From Pseudomonadota bacterium (GTDB lineage: Bacteria; Pseudomonadota; Gammaproteobacteria; Burkholderiales; Thiobacillaceae), in the NCBI GenBank assembly GCA_021811235.1, contig JAJZPG010000008.1, positions 1 through 51,871 of the forward strand: DNA of 51,871 bases, written 5' to 3'. The position numbers and the translations under genes are program-made. Positions 15,461 to 23,966 of this stretch are shown here, piece after piece. The notes under the pieces were generated by a model, which saw nothing but the letters and a program-made list of their open reading frames with translations, had not been told where the DNA came from and did not search any database. Position 1 is the first letter of the stretch. Each line of letters opens with the position of its first letter.

Positions 15461-15769
15461 ATGTCACTGGAAATCATCGAATCCTGCGTCAACTGCTACG
15501 CCTGCGAGCCGCTGTGCCCCAACGACGCGATCTACCAGGCGTCGCCGCACTTCCTGATCGACCCGGACAAGTGCACCGAATGCCTGGGCGATTTCGACGA
15601 CGCGCAGTGTGCCAGCATCTGTCCGATCGAGGGGGCCATCCTGGATGAGATGGGGGTGGCGCTGAACCTGCCGGGTTCGCTCACCGGCATCTCCGCCGAG
15701 ATGCTGGCCAAGTACCAGGCGGCGGTGGAGGCGACCTACCAGGCTGCGCTGGAAGCCAAGACCGGCTGA
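15461..15769 (+). CDS. fdxN: NifB-associated 2[4Fe-4S] ferredoxin (FdxN-like)
   Basis: This 102-residue bacterial ferredoxin has two cluster motifs: C-x2-C-x2-C-x3-C at residues 9-19 (CVNCYACEPLC) and an expanded C-x2-C-x8-C-x3-C (CTECLGDFDDAQCASIC). The long loop in the second motif is typical of ferredoxins next to nifB. It is 13 bp after nifB with an AGGAGG site. It likely donates electrons or clusters to NifB-co synthesis. A 40-residue helical tail follows the fold. Confidence 0.92.
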   Translation: MSLEIIESCVNCYACEPLCPNDAIYQASPHFLIDPDKCTECLGDFDDAQCASICPIEGAILDEMGVALNLPGSLTGISAEMLAKYQAAVEATYQAALEAKTG

Positions 15770-15778
15770 CGCGCGATC

Positions 15779-16270
15779 ATGGCCACCGTCGTCTTCTACG
15801 AAAAACCCGGCTGCGCCAACAACACCCGCCAGAAGGTGTTGCTGGCGGCGGCCGGGCATACGGTGCTGGCCAAAAGCCTGCTGGCCGAGAAATGGAGCGC
15901 GCCGCGGCTGCGCGAATTTTTCGGCGCGCTGCCGGTGGCCGAGTGGTTCAACCCCAGCGCGCCGCGCATCCAGTCGGGCGAGGTGCGGCCTGCCGCGCTG
16001 GACGAGCCGGCCGCGCTCGAATCGATGCTGGCCGACCCGCTGCTGATCCGCCGCCCGTTGATGGAGGTGGACGGCGAGCGCCGGGTGGGCTTCGACCAGG
16101 ACGCGGTCGACCGCTGGATCGGCCTGGCGAGCAAGATGCCGCGCGAGGATCTCGAAGCCTGCAGCAAGGGCCACGCCGCCCGGCCCTGCCCGGTGCCGGC
16201 GCGGCAGGCGGGAACGGACGGGACGGCCGCGCGTTCCGGCTTCGCGGAGGTTGCCGATGCCCAAGGCTAA
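15779..16270 (+). CDS. nifO: Nitrogenase-associated protein NifO (ArsC/Spx-fold)
   Basis: The 163-residue product begins MATVVFYEKPGCANNTRQKV, with the thioredoxin-like ArsC fold and a Cys at the position of the arsenate-reductase nucleophile. NPSAPRIQSGEV and LLIRRPLMEVDGERRVGFDQ are further family segments. NifO occurs between fdxN and nifQ in Azotobacter-like clusters and has been linked to molybdenum use and nitrate tolerance of nitrogenase. It sits nine bases after the ferredoxin gene. The last 30 residues are low-complexity and overlap the next gene by 14 bases. Confidence 0.88.
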   Translation: MATVVFYEKPGCANNTRQKVLLAAAGHTVLAKSLLAEKWSAPRLREFFGALPVAEWFNPSAPRIQSGEVRPAALDEPAALESMLADPLLIRRPLMEVDGERRVGFDQDAVDRWIGLASKMPREDLEACSKGHAARPCPVPARQAGTDGTAARSGFAEVADAQG

Positions 16271-16544
16271 GGTCACCTTCGAGGACATCGGCGTCACCCT
16301 CACCGTTCCCGCCGGCACCCGGCTCATCGAGGTGTCGGAGCAAGCCGGAGCCGGCATCGTCTACAGCTGCCGCGAGGGCGAATGCGGCACCTGCATGATG
16401 AAAATCGTCTCCGGCATGGAAAACCTGGCCGAGCGCTCGGTGCTGGAAGACAAGGTGCTGCAGGAAAACCTGGCGGGCCGCAACAGCCGGCTCGCCTGCC
16501 AAGCGCAGGTGCTGGGCGGCGAGATCGTGGTCCGCCCGGGCTGA
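16257..16544 (+). CDS. Plant-type [2Fe-2S] ferredoxin
   Basis: A 95-residue ferredoxin with the cluster motif C-x4-C-x2-C in SCREGECGTCM and the distal ligand in LACQAQVLGG. MPKAKVTFEDIGVTLTVPAG gives the usual first beta hairpin. The ATG at 16257 was chosen because GGAGG lies six bases upstream; a TTG two codons earlier is possible. It overlaps the end of nifO, implying translational coupling. Comparable genes in nif clusters are thought to feed electrons to nitrogenase or to accessory steps. Confidence 0.9.
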   Translation: MPKAKVTFEDIGVTLTVPAGTRLIEVSEQAGAGIVYSCREGECGTCMMKIVSGMENLAERSVLEDKVLQENLAGRNSRLACQAQVLGGEIVVRPG

Positions 16545-16570
16545 ACGACATTTCCTTTATCGACGACCCC

Positions 16571-17158
16571 ATGGACGCTGCCCTCATGCCCCCTCCTGCC
16601 GCAACCGCGACCGAACTGCGGCCGGCTTTCGACGCGCTCATGGCCCATGCCGCGGGCCTGCCAAACGACGACCTGCTCGCGCGCATGATCGTCAGCCAGG
16701 CGGCCGGCCAGGGCGCGCTGCCGCCTGGCCTCGGCCTGTTCGGGCCGGACTACGTGGCCCTGCTGGCGCGGCATTTCCCGGACGCCGCGCCGCCTGCGCC
16801 TTCCGATCGGCCCGCCTTCGACCCCGGAGGCATGCCGGAGCGCGACGATCTGCTCGCGCTGCTGCTCGACCATGTCGCCGGGCGCGACGATTCCGAACGC
16901 AGGGTCGCCGAGATCGTGGTGGTGGCCTGCATGGGCGGCGACCACCTGTGGCAGGACCTGGGCCTGTGGAACCGCGCCGACCTGTCGCGCCTGATGAACG
17001 GGAACTTCCCGGCGCTGGCGGCGAAGAACGACCGCGACATGAAGTGGAAGAAATTTCTCTACCGGCAGATCTGCGAACGCGAGGGCATCCATGTCTGCCC
17101 GGCGCCGGCCTGCCAGGTGTGCGTGGATTACGCCAAATGCTTCGGGCCGGAAAATTGA
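16571..17158 (+). CDS. nifQ: NifQ, molybdenum donor for FeMo-co assembly
   Basis: The 195-residue protein ends in the NifQ metal motif C-x4-C-x2-C-x5-C (CPAPACQVCVDYAKC), which holds the [Mo-3Fe-4S] cluster passed to NifEN/NifH. Upstream segments CMGGDHLWQDLGL and MKWKKFLYRQIC are also family marks. The start is taken at ATG 16571 (MDAALMPPP); 16586 is an alternative. It follows the ferredoxin gene by 26 bp and belongs to the nifB operon. Confidence 0.93.
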   Translation: MDAALMPPPAATATELRPAFDALMAHAAGLPNDDLLARMIVSQAAGQGALPPGLGLFGPDYVALLARHFPDAAPPAPSDRPAFDPGGMPERDDLLALLLDHVAGRDDSERRVAEIVVVACMGGDHLWQDLGLWNRADLSRLMNGNFPALAAKNDRDMKWKKFLYRQICEREGIHVCPAPACQVCVDYAKCFGPEN

Positions 17159-17189
17159 GGGGCGTTTAGTCCCGGGTTTGCAGGCCGTT

Positions 17190-17220
17190 CGCCCCGAGCC
17201 TGTCGAGGGGCATTGTTCGG
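17190..17220. repeat. Small palindromic repeat before draG
   Basis: ttcgccccgagcctgtcgag followed by gggc resembles the dispersed palindromic unit ttcgccctgagcttgtcgaa found in many proteobacterial genomes. It lies between nifQ and draG. Confidence 0.4.
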
Positions 17221-17240
17221 ATAGGGATCGATACCGCACC

Positions 17241-18158
17241 ATGCCGCTTTCCAGCGCTACGCCTCGTCTGGCCGACATCGAGTCCCGTGCCGTCGCCGCC
17301 TACCTCGGGCTCGCCCTCGGCGATGCCCTGGGCGCGACGGTCGAGTTCATGACGCCGCGCGAGATCGCGGCGCAGTACAAGGTGCACGACACGATCCGCG
17401 GCGGCGGCTGGCTGCGGCTCAGACCCGGCCAGGTCACCGACGACACCACCATGGCGCTGGCCTTGGGCGGCGCCATCCTGCAAAGCGGCCGGGTGGACGC
17501 CCTGGCCTGTGCCCGCGCCTTCGACGACTGGATGCGCGCGCGGCCGGTGGACATCGGCAACACCGTGCGCCGCGGCCTGCTGCACTTTCGCGTGACCGGT
17601 ATCCCGGAAACCGAGCCCAGCGAACACGACGCCGGCAACGGCGCCGCCATGCGCGTGCTGCCGGTCGCCCTGGCGACACTGGGGCAGCCCGAGGCGCAGG
17701 TGCGCGCGGCCTGCCGTGCGCAGGCCCACGTCACCCACCACAACGCGCTGTCCGATGCCGCCACCGAATGCCTCGCCCTGATGGTGCAGGATGCGCTGCA
17801 CGGCGCGGCGCGCGACCCGTTGCTGCAGCGGCGCGTCATTCCCCTCGTCACGCAACACCCTGAATTCGAATTCCGCAACGTGACGCGCAGCAATCCGAGC
17901 GGCTACGTGGTCGAGACCCTGCGCGTCGTATTCCAGGCCTTCTTCGGCACCACAGGTTTCAGGGAATGCCTGATCGACGTCGTCAACCGCGGCGGCGACG
18001 CCGACACCACGGGCGCCATTGCCGGCATGCTGGCCGGCGCGCTGTATGGAGAGGCGGCATTGCCGAAAGCCTGGCTGGCCGCGCTCGACCCGCCGACCCG
18101 GCTGGAATGTGCGGCACAGGCGCGGGCGCTGCTGGAAGTTCGCACGCAGCCCGGCTGA
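17241..18158 (+). CDS. draG: ADP-ribosyl-[dinitrogen reductase] hydrolase DraG
   Basis: DraG removes ADP-ribose from Arg of NifH and so reactivates nitrogenase after ammonium or energy stress. The 305-residue protein carries the dinuclear-Mn ligands of the family: GLALGDALGATVEF, VTDDTTMAL, AGNGAAMRV and RGGDADTTGAIAGM. Length and motif order match DraG. The ATG at 17241 is followed at once by the conserved fold; upstream frame is non-coding. No draT gene is in the window, so the ADP-ribosyltransferase must lie elsewhere or be missing. A short palindromic repeat precedes it. Confidence 0.92.
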   Translation: MPLSSATPRLADIESRAVAAYLGLALGDALGATVEFMTPREIAAQYKVHDTIRGGGWLRLRPGQVTDDTTMALALGGAILQSGRVDALACARAFDDWMRARPVDIGNTVRRGLLHFRVTGIPETEPSEHDAGNGAAMRVLPVALATLGQPEAQVRAACRAQAHVTHHNALSDAATECLALMVQDALHGAARDPLLQRRVIPLVTQHPEFEFRNVTRSNPSGYVVETLRVVFQAFFGTTGFRECLIDVVNRGGDADTTGAIAGMLAGALYGEAALPKAWLAALDPPTRLECAAQARALLEVRTQPG

Positions 18159-18167
18159 AAATGCAAA

Positions 18168-18190
18168 CGGCCCGCGAAAATCGCGGGCCG
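18168..18190 (+). terminator. Hairpin after draG
   Basis: Perfect 10-bp arms (cggcccgcga and its complement) with loop aaa, starting nine bases after the draG stop. There is no T run, so it may be a weak terminator or mRNA-stabilising hairpin ending the nif operon. Confidence 0.55.
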
Positions 18191-18313
18191 TAACCCTCAG
18201 TGCGATGCGATTGCTTGCGAGCCCCCTTTTATATGCCGGCGTCTCGCTGGTGCAGGGGGTGCACGCAGCCGGGGGAGGCCGGGCAGAGGCGCTCGATGCG
18301 GGCGCGCGTCATG

Positions 18314-19543
18314 TCACTCGACCAGATTCGCCAGCTGGCTCCAGTCGTACTGCTCGCGGACCTTGTACGCCTGGGTCAGCGGATCCAGGGGGTGCTCCTG
18401 GAAATACTTTTCGCTGGGCTGCTGGAACCTGGCGGCGCCTATGCGAATGGTGACGAGCTGGATGGCATTCGGCCGCTTGGCGTCGAAGTAGCCGGGATTC
18501 CAGGAGGCGACATACGTGGCCTGAGCGCCTTCGCACGAGCCCACGACCTCTCCGCGCCGCGTAGGCAAACACGCCGGCCTGTCTCCCGCGCCGGGCGCGA
18601 GCTGCCCAAGCGCGCGTTTCGCCGCCTCGCCATCGGGCCCCCCCGCTCGGGCCGCGCGCGTCAGGTACTCGGTGGCCGTGATCCGGCGCCACAACTGCCT
18701 ATCCTTCGCGGCGATCAGCACAATGGGTTTGGCGCTGCGGAACTGGTAGATGGGGAGCCCCTGGAGGGTTCCGACCTGCCTGGGCTCATCGAACAGGGCA
18801 TCGGGCAGCGAGGGATTCAGCCCCATCCGCTCGATGTCGTTGACCTTGATCTCGATATCGTTGCCCTCGCCCACGCCCTGGTAGCGCCCCGTCTTCTTGT
18901 CGAAGTAGGTCTCCTTGTCGTTCTTGTGGATCGGCAGGAGGTGGAGCCTCGCCTCGGCCATCGTCACCGGCAGCGCAGGCGAGGGCACGATCGTCAGGCC
19001 GGAATGCACGCTGACACCGTGCGGATCGGTCATCTGCGGTACGCGCTGGAGTCCCTCCAGTACACCCATCAGCTTGCGTTGCAGATCGGGCGCCTTCTTG
19101 CGGATCCTCTGCGAGGTCGGGAAGGTGAGGCCGGGCAGATCGTCGGGCCCTGACCACCCGGACGAGGGCGCGATCGACGGGCCGGAACGCACGCTGACAT
19201 CACGCGGCGCCGGCGCCGGCGCCGGCGGCTGCGACGTAGGCTGCGGCTGCGGCGTAGGCGTCGGCATCGGCTGCGTCGTGTGTTGGAGCTGCTCCAGTAT
19301 GCCTAGCAGCTTGCGATGCAGTTCGGGCTCACTCGCGGCGGCAGGGAACGCGGTGGCCATGCACAGGAGTATGGTCCCGGGCAGGAAACGGGAAACCGCG
19401 CGTCCCGAACGCAGGTGGGTTCCCCCGGTCCGGGAAGGGGCGGGCCCGACCCCGGACGATTTCGCTAGGTTCCCGTCCCCCCGATCGTATGCATCGACAT
19501 AGTGAAGAACGGTCCCCTTGGGCTCGTGTGCGTGCACCGGCAT
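18314..19543 (-). CDS. Exported protein of unknown function with a duplicated module
   Basis: A 409-residue protein whose ATG (MPVHAHEPKGTVLHYVDAY) has CAGGAG upstream. A signal-like hydrophobic segment (FLPGTILLCMATAFPAAAS) lies unusually far in, near residue 60. After it a module occurs twice: EPELHRKLLGILEQLQ then DVSVRSGPSIAPSS, and APDLQRKLMGVLEGLQ then GVSVHSGLTIVPSP, separated by a Pro/Thr-rich linker. The C-terminal half (from about 225) has no family I recognise; YDWSQLANLVE ends it. It is divergent from tonB with a 393-bp gap. Two Cys in the C-terminal half could form a disulfide. No function is proposed. Confidence 0.65.
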   Translation of the reverse strand: MPVHAHEPKGTVLHYVDAYDRGDGNLAKSSGVGPAPSRTGGTHLRSGRAVSRFLPGTILLCMATAFPAAASEPELHRKLLGILEQLQHTTQPMPTPTPQPQPTSQPPAPAPAPRDVSVRSGPSIAPSSGWSGPDDLPGLTFPTSQRIRKKAPDLQRKLMGVLEGLQRVPQMTDPHGVSVHSGLTIVPSPALPVTMAEARLHLLPIHKNDKETYFDKKTGRYQGVGEGNDIEIKVNDIERMGLNPSLPDALFDEPRQVGTLQGLPIYQFRSAKPIVLIAAKDRQLWRRITATEYLTRAARAGGPDGEAAKRALGQLAPGAGDRPACLPTRRGEVVGSCEGAQATYVASWNPGYFDAKRPNAIQLVTIRIGAARFQQPSEKYFQEHPLDPLTQAYKVREQYDWSQLANLVE

Positions 19544-19936
19544 GTCATCTCCTGTCTTGTCGTCTGATGGTTCAAGCGGGGCGCGGCGCTTGCTCGCGGC
19601 GCCAAAAAAACGGATGCCCCGCACACATGAACAGGCCCCAACATCGATTTATTCCGCCGGTGGCAAAAAAACCTGGCCAGTCGAGACAGGGGGCAGGCGG
19701 GATACGGATTTCAGAAATTCCACCGTGGATGCCATGAAACCCGCAGCAATGCTGGCGTCGAGGGACGGAACGGACCGTCGTCAGGCGGATCTTCGGTCGG
19801 CCGCGCCGTGAGCCGAATGGCGTACAGGCTACAGGCGGGCTACCCGAACGCCTGCCATATTCCCCTGCAATGATTCGTGTCACGAGAATAGTTCAGGGAA
19901 GGAACGGACGGACACGAAGCTGCGGGAGGCGGCTTC
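19544..19936. other. Divergent intergenic region upstream of tonB
   Basis: 393 bp without a credible gene. It must hold the promoters of the unknown exported protein and of tonB. No Fur-like, Pho-box or sigma-54 match was recognised. Confidence 0.5.
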
Positions 19937-20731
19937 GTGATGTCTGGCATGACGATGATCCCCAATGCGATGCGCCTACCGTTGACGTTCGGCCTGTCCG
20001 GTGCGTTGCACGCGGCTGCTCTGGGCTTCGTGTCGCCGCCGCTCCCCCCGTCCGGCCTGCCGATGGCCCCCCTCCAGGTGCGTCTGCTTGGTGGCGCCGC
20101 CGCCCAGGTGGCCGGGGTCATCCCGGTCGGCTTGGCCGGTGCCAACGCTGCTCGGGAACCGAATTCCGGTCGGCCCCAAGGTCAGGCCGTCCATGCGTCG
20201 TCGTTGTTACCGGCGCCATTCGCAACGGCCTCGGCGACGCCTGTCGCCGAGGCCGTTGCCCTACCCGGGAGCGCAGGGGAACCCGAACGTCATTCCGGGC
20301 TCCCGGATGGCGCTGTGTCCAACCCTGCGGAAGCGGCCGCTCCATCCCATTCGGCGCAGGAAGATGCCGGGGAGAATCGCGCGACGGTCGTCGGCAGCGC
20401 GCCAGGCCAGCCGAGTGGAAAGCCTCAGCAGGCCGGCGGCGTGCCGGCCGGCACGCCCGCCTTTCCCCTCCAGGCGCCCAAGGCCCTGCGTACCCCGGCG
20501 CCTGAGTACCCCGAAGAGGCGCGCTGGGAGAAGCGGACGGGGTTGGCGACCCTGGGCTTCCGCATCGAAAGCGACGGGTCCGTGGCCGAGGTGATGCTGT
20601 TGCATTCCTCGGGACATACCGACCTGGATGCGGCAGCGATGGACTCGTTGCGGCATTGGCGCTTCGTTCGCCCTCCCGGCGCGGAATCCACTTCCTGGTA
20701 TCGCTATGTCATCCGGTTCGAGCTGACGTGA
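19937..20731 (+). CDS. tonB: TonB-family energy transducer
   Basis: The 264-residue protein has a weakly hydrophobic N-terminal segment (residues about 14-34), a long Ala/Pro/Gly-rich periplasmic linker and a TonB C-terminal domain from about 180. The domain shows PAPEYPEEARWEKRTGLATL, then GFRIESDGSVAEVMLLHSSG and HTDLDAAAMDSLRHWRFVRP. It would pass proton-motive force from ExbB/ExbD to outer-membrane receptors; no exbBD is in the window. GGGAGG seven bases before the GTG supports 19937, and an ATG follows directly. It is upstream of the TonB-dependent receptor at 23967 with one propeller phosphoesterase in between, so it is probably the dedicated transducer of that system. Confidence 0.88.
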   Translation: MMSGMTMIPNAMRLPLTFGLSGALHAAALGFVSPPLPPSGLPMAPLQVRLLGGAAAQVAGVIPVGLAGANAAREPNSGRPQGQAVHASSLLPAPFATASATPVAEAVALPGSAGEPERHSGLPDGAVSNPAEAAAPSHSAQEDAGENRATVVGSAPGQPSGKPQQAGGVPAGTPAFPLQAPKALRTPAPEYPEEARWEKRTGLATLGFRIESDGSVAEVMLLHSSGHTDLDAAAMDSLRHWRFVRPPGAESTSWYRYVIRFELT

Positions 20732-20781
20732 CGGCTCTCGGCGAGGAGCGCTGAACCCCTGAACCCAGCCTGTTTCCCTTC

Positions 20782-20832
20782 CCTCCGGAGTCCGGGCCGG
20801 CCGATTGTTTGCCGGCACCGCAGTCCCGGAGG
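20782..20832 (+). promoter_or_regulatory. Nested stem-loop in the leader of the first propeller gene
   Basis: Outer arms cctccgg (20782-20788) and ccggagg (20826-20832) enclose inner arms gccggc (20796-20801 and 20811-20816). The structure ends about 30 bases before the ATG. It does not match a riboswitch I know; it might control translation or mark a terminator for tonB. Confidence 0.35.
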
Positions 20833-20863
20833 CGTGTTGTCCCCAACCCAATAGGAGAGTCGC

Positions 20864-23815
20864 ATGCATCACCATCAAATCAGACGCAAGACCCTCGCTG
20901 TGCTCGTCGCGGCCACGCTTGTCACTTCCATTGCCCCTGCTCTGGCCAAGGGGCCGCAGTCGGGGCATCGCCATCCGGCCGGCGAGTTTCTGACGGGCGA
21001 AATGCTGCCCACCGGCGTGCGCATCACGCCCGAGGCAGCCGGCGGCGCCGTGTTCCAGGCCCTCAATCCGGAGCTGCCGTCCAATCCCGATTTCGTGGCC
21101 GGGCAGGCAGTGGCCACCAGCGTGAGCCCGGACGGCAACACCCTGCTCGTCCTCACCAGCGGCTACAACCGCAACAATGGCCCGACCGGCAGCCGCGACG
21201 CAGCCGAGTCCAACGAGTATGTCTTCGTCTACGACATCTCCGCCGGCACGCCCATCAAACGTCAAGTCATCCAGATACCCAATACCTTCAACGGCATGGC
21301 ATGGAATCCCAATGGCCAGGCGTTCTATGTTTCCGGCGGGATCAACGACAACGTCCACGTATACGGCCTCGCTGGCCAGGCCTGGGCCGAGCAGGCCGTC
21401 ATCGCGCTGGGTCACGGCAACGTGGGGCTGGGCCAGGGTGTGCGACCCGTCGCCGCCGGCCTTGCCGTTACTCAGGACGGCAAGCGTCTGGTGGTGGCCA
21501 ACATGCAGAACGACAGCGTCAGCGTGGTCGATCTGGAGACGCGTGCCGAAATCGCCGAGCTGGATCTGCGGCCGGGGAAGACCCATCCGGCCCAGTCTGG
21601 CGTAGCCGGGGGAGCCTACCCTTACTGGGTGGCCATCAAGGGCAACGGCAAGGCCTACGTCAGCAGCCAGCGCGATCGTGAGGTGGTGGTGCTGGACATC
21701 GCAGGCGCGCAGCCTGCCGTGGCCGGCCGCATCGCCGTCGGCGGGCAGCCCAACCGGATGCTTCTCAACCGCGACCAGAGCCGCCTGTTCGTGGCCAACG
21801 GCAACAGCGACAGCGTCTCGGTGATCGACACCGCCAGCGACGCCGTTCTCGAGGAATTCAACGTCACCGCGCCGAAGAGCGTGTTGACCAAGGCCGACAA
21901 GCTGCGTGGCGCCAACCCCAACAGCCTGGCCCTGACCCCGGGCGAGCGCTTCCTGCTGGTGACCAATGGCGGGACCAACTCCGTCGCCGTGGTGAAGCTG
22001 GGCATGATGGAACACGAAGCGAAGCGCGGCGCCGCCGAGGACGAGGATGAAGACGAGCGGCATGATGACGGCCGCAAGAGCAAGGTCGTGGGCCTGATCC
22101 CCACCGGCTGGTACCCCAACTCGGCGAGCCTGAGCAAGAACGGCGACATGCTCTACGTGGTCAACGGCAAGAGCAACGCCGGCCCCAACCCCGGCGCCTG
22201 CCGCAATACCACGTCGATCGCATCCGGCTCGCTCAGCGGCTGCAGCGCCAACAACCAGTACGTCTGGCAGCTGACCAAGGCGGGTTTTTTGAGCCTGCCC
22301 ATGCCCAGCGAGCAGGAACTGGCCCAGCTCACCTGGCAGGTCGCGAAGAACAACGGCTTTACGCAAACCGGGAAACACGAGCAGGCGAGGGAGATGATGT
22401 CCTTCCTGCGCAACAAGATCAAACACGTGATCTACGTGGTGAAGGAAAACCGCACCTACGATCAGGTGCTGGGCGATCTGGAGAAGGGCAACGGCGATCC
22501 GTCGCTGACCCTCTTCCCCGAGCCCATCACCCCCAACCACCACGCCCTGGCGCGCAATTTCGTGACCCTGGACAATTTCCACGACAGTGGCGAGGTGAGT
22601 GGCGACGGCTGGAACTGGACCACCGCAGCGCGCACCACCGACTACACCGAGAAGACCGTCGCCGTGAACTACGGCGGTCGTGGCTTTACCTACGACTGGG
22701 AAGGCGCCAACCGCAACCTCAACGTGAGTCTGCCCACCACCGCCGAACGGGTGGCACAGAATCCCGCCAGCCCCAATGATCCGGACCTGCTGCCAGGGAC
22801 GGCGGACGTGGCCGCGCCGGATACGTCCGAGGAGGCCGGGGCGGGCTACCTGTGGGACGGCGCCCTGCGCGCCGGGCTCTCCATCCGCAACTACGGCTTT
22901 TTCGTGAGCAACCTGGGCAGCTCGAACGCCATGACCGAAGAGCAGCTGGCCGAGCCTTACGCCCACGCCCTGCCCCAGGCGGCTTCCCTCAAGCAGGCGC
23001 TTGCCGCCCACACCGATCCCTATTTCCGCGGCTACGACCAGAACAATGCGGATTTCTACCTGTTCCGGGAATGGGAGCGCGAGTTCGATGGGTACGCGGC
23101 GAAGGGTCAGTTGCCCAATCTGTCGTTCGTTCGCTTCCCGCACGATCACTTCGGCAATTACGCGACCGCCAAGTTTGGCGTGAATACCGTCGAGACCCAG
23201 ATGGCGGATAACGATTACGCCATCGGCCAGCTGGTGCAGAAAGTGGCCAACAGTCCGTTCAGGGACAACACCCTGATATTCATCGTGGAGGACGACGCCC
23301 AGAACGCGCCCGATCACATGGACGCACACCGCAGCATCGCTTACGTGGTGGGGCCTTATGTGAAGCAGGGCGCGCTGGTGTCCGAGCACTACACCACGGT
23401 GAGCATGCTGCGCACCATCGAGGACATCCTGGGCATCAAGCCCATGGGCATCACCGATGGCCTGACCCTGCCCATGGCCGGGCTCTTCGAGAAGGTGAAG
23501 CGCCCCTGGAGCTACACCGCACGGGTGCCCGAGGTACTGCGCACCACCCGTCTGCCGTTGCCTGAGCGCACGGCTGCCAACAGCCTGCCGGCCACCGCGA
23601 AAGCGATGGCCTACGCCAAGCCCAAACGCGACGCCGACTACTGGGCCCAGGTCATGGGCGGCCAGGACTTCTCGGTGGAGGACAAGCTGGACGAACCGCG
23701 CTTCAACCGTGCCCTGTGGAAGGGGCTGAAGGACTCGCCCTACCCGACCGAGCGCCATGGCCGTGACCTGTCCGAGGAGCGTACCAAGCTGCTGGACAAG
23801 TTGAGCCAGATGTAA
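20864..23815 (+). CDS. Secreted YVTN beta-propeller/phosphoesterase fusion protein
   Basis: A 983-residue two-domain exported protein. Residues 1-28 form a Sec signal (RRKTLAVLVAATLVTS, ending ALA). Residues about 80-440 are a YVTN-type seven-bladed propeller; blades read GKRLVVANMQNDSVSVVDLE, SRLFVANGNSDSVSVIDTAS and FLLVTNGGTNSVAVVKLG. An acidic insert (EDEDEDERHDD) follows. From about 510 comes a PF04185-type phosphoesterase domain (acid phosphatase/phospholipase C superfamily): KHVIYVVKENRTYDQVLGDL, FPHDHFGNY and EDDAQNAPDHMDAHR supply the metal and catalytic residues. It likely cleaves a phosphoester in the periplasm or at the surface. Substrate unknown. It is paralogous to the gene at 26021. 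Confidence 0.85.
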   Translation: MHHHQIRRKTLAVLVAATLVTSIAPALAKGPQSGHRHPAGEFLTGEMLPTGVRITPEAAGGAVFQALNPELPSNPDFVAGQAVATSVSPDGNTLLVLTSGYNRNNGPTGSRDAAESNEYVFVYDISAGTPIKRQVIQIPNTFNGMAWNPNGQAFYVSGGINDNVHVYGLAGQAWAEQAVIALGHGNVGLGQGVRPVAAGLAVTQDGKRLVVANMQNDSVSVVDLETRAEIAELDLRPGKTHPAQSGVAGGAYPYWVAIKGNGKAYVSSQRDREVVVLDIAGAQPAVAGRIAVGGQPNRMLLNRDQSRLFVANGNSDSVSVIDTASDAVLEEFNVTAPKSVLTKADKLRGANPNSLALTPGERFLLVTNGGTNSVAVVKLGMMEHEAKRGAAEDEDEDERHDDGRKSKVVGLIPTGWYPNSASLSKNGDMLYVVNGKSNAGPNPGACRNTTSIASGSLSGCSANNQYVWQLTKAGFLSLPMPSEQELAQLTWQVAKNNGFTQTGKHEQAREMMSFLRNKIKHVIYVVKENRTYDQVLGDLEKGNGDPSLTLFPEPITPNHHALARNFVTLDNFHDSGEVSGDGWNWTTAARTTDYTEKTVAVNYGGRGFTYDWEGANRNLNVSLPTTAERVAQNPASPNDPDLLPGTADVAAPDTSEEAGAGYLWDGALRAGLSIRNYGFFVSNLGSSNAMTEEQLAEPYAHALPQAASLKQALAAHTDPYFRGYDQNNADFYLFREWEREFDGYAAKGQLPNLSFVRFPHDHFGNYATAKFGVNTVETQMADNDYAIGQLVQKVANSPFRDNTLIFIVEDDAQNAPDHMDAHRSIAYVVGPYVKQGALVSEHYTTVSMLRTIEDILGIKPMGITDGLTLPMAGLFEKVKRPWSYTARVPEVLRTTRLPLPERTAANSLPATAKAMAYAKPKRDADYWAQVMGGQDFSVEDKLDEPRFNRALWKGLKDSPYPTERHGRDLSEERTKLLDKLSQM

Positions 23816-23838
23816 CGCCAAGCAAGGTTGATGGCACT

Positions 23839-23866
23839 TGGGCGGACGGCCATGGCCATCCGCCCA
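23839..23866 (+). terminator. Hairpin after the first propeller gene
   Basis: A 28-bp near-perfect palindrome (tgggcggacggcc against its complement, one mismatch) starts 23 bases after the stop codon. A T-poor tail makes it an attenuator or weak terminator rather than a strong stop. Confidence 0.5.
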
Positions 23867-23966
23867 TTCCTTGTGTTCATCCTGAATCTGCAATGGCAGG
23901 TCGTGCCTTAGGCCGGCTTGCAGACGTCATTTTTCAATTTCAAATGCAGCACGAAGCGGTCAAAAA

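Noticed and set aside
13687..15492. Minus-strand open frame of about 600 codons opposite nifB
   Set aside because: NifB on the other strand is certain from its motifs; this frame is a shadow.
20261..23893. Long minus-strand open frame (about 1210 codons) opposite the first propeller gene
   Set aside because: It is antisense to a clear secreted enzyme, has a His/Gly/Val-rich composition typical of the complement of GC-rich codons, and shows no domain.
23900..23966. Fur or Pho box before the TonB receptor
   Set aside because: The sequence has no recognisable GATAATGAT-type or CTGTCAT-type repeat, so ligand type cannot be inferred from it.
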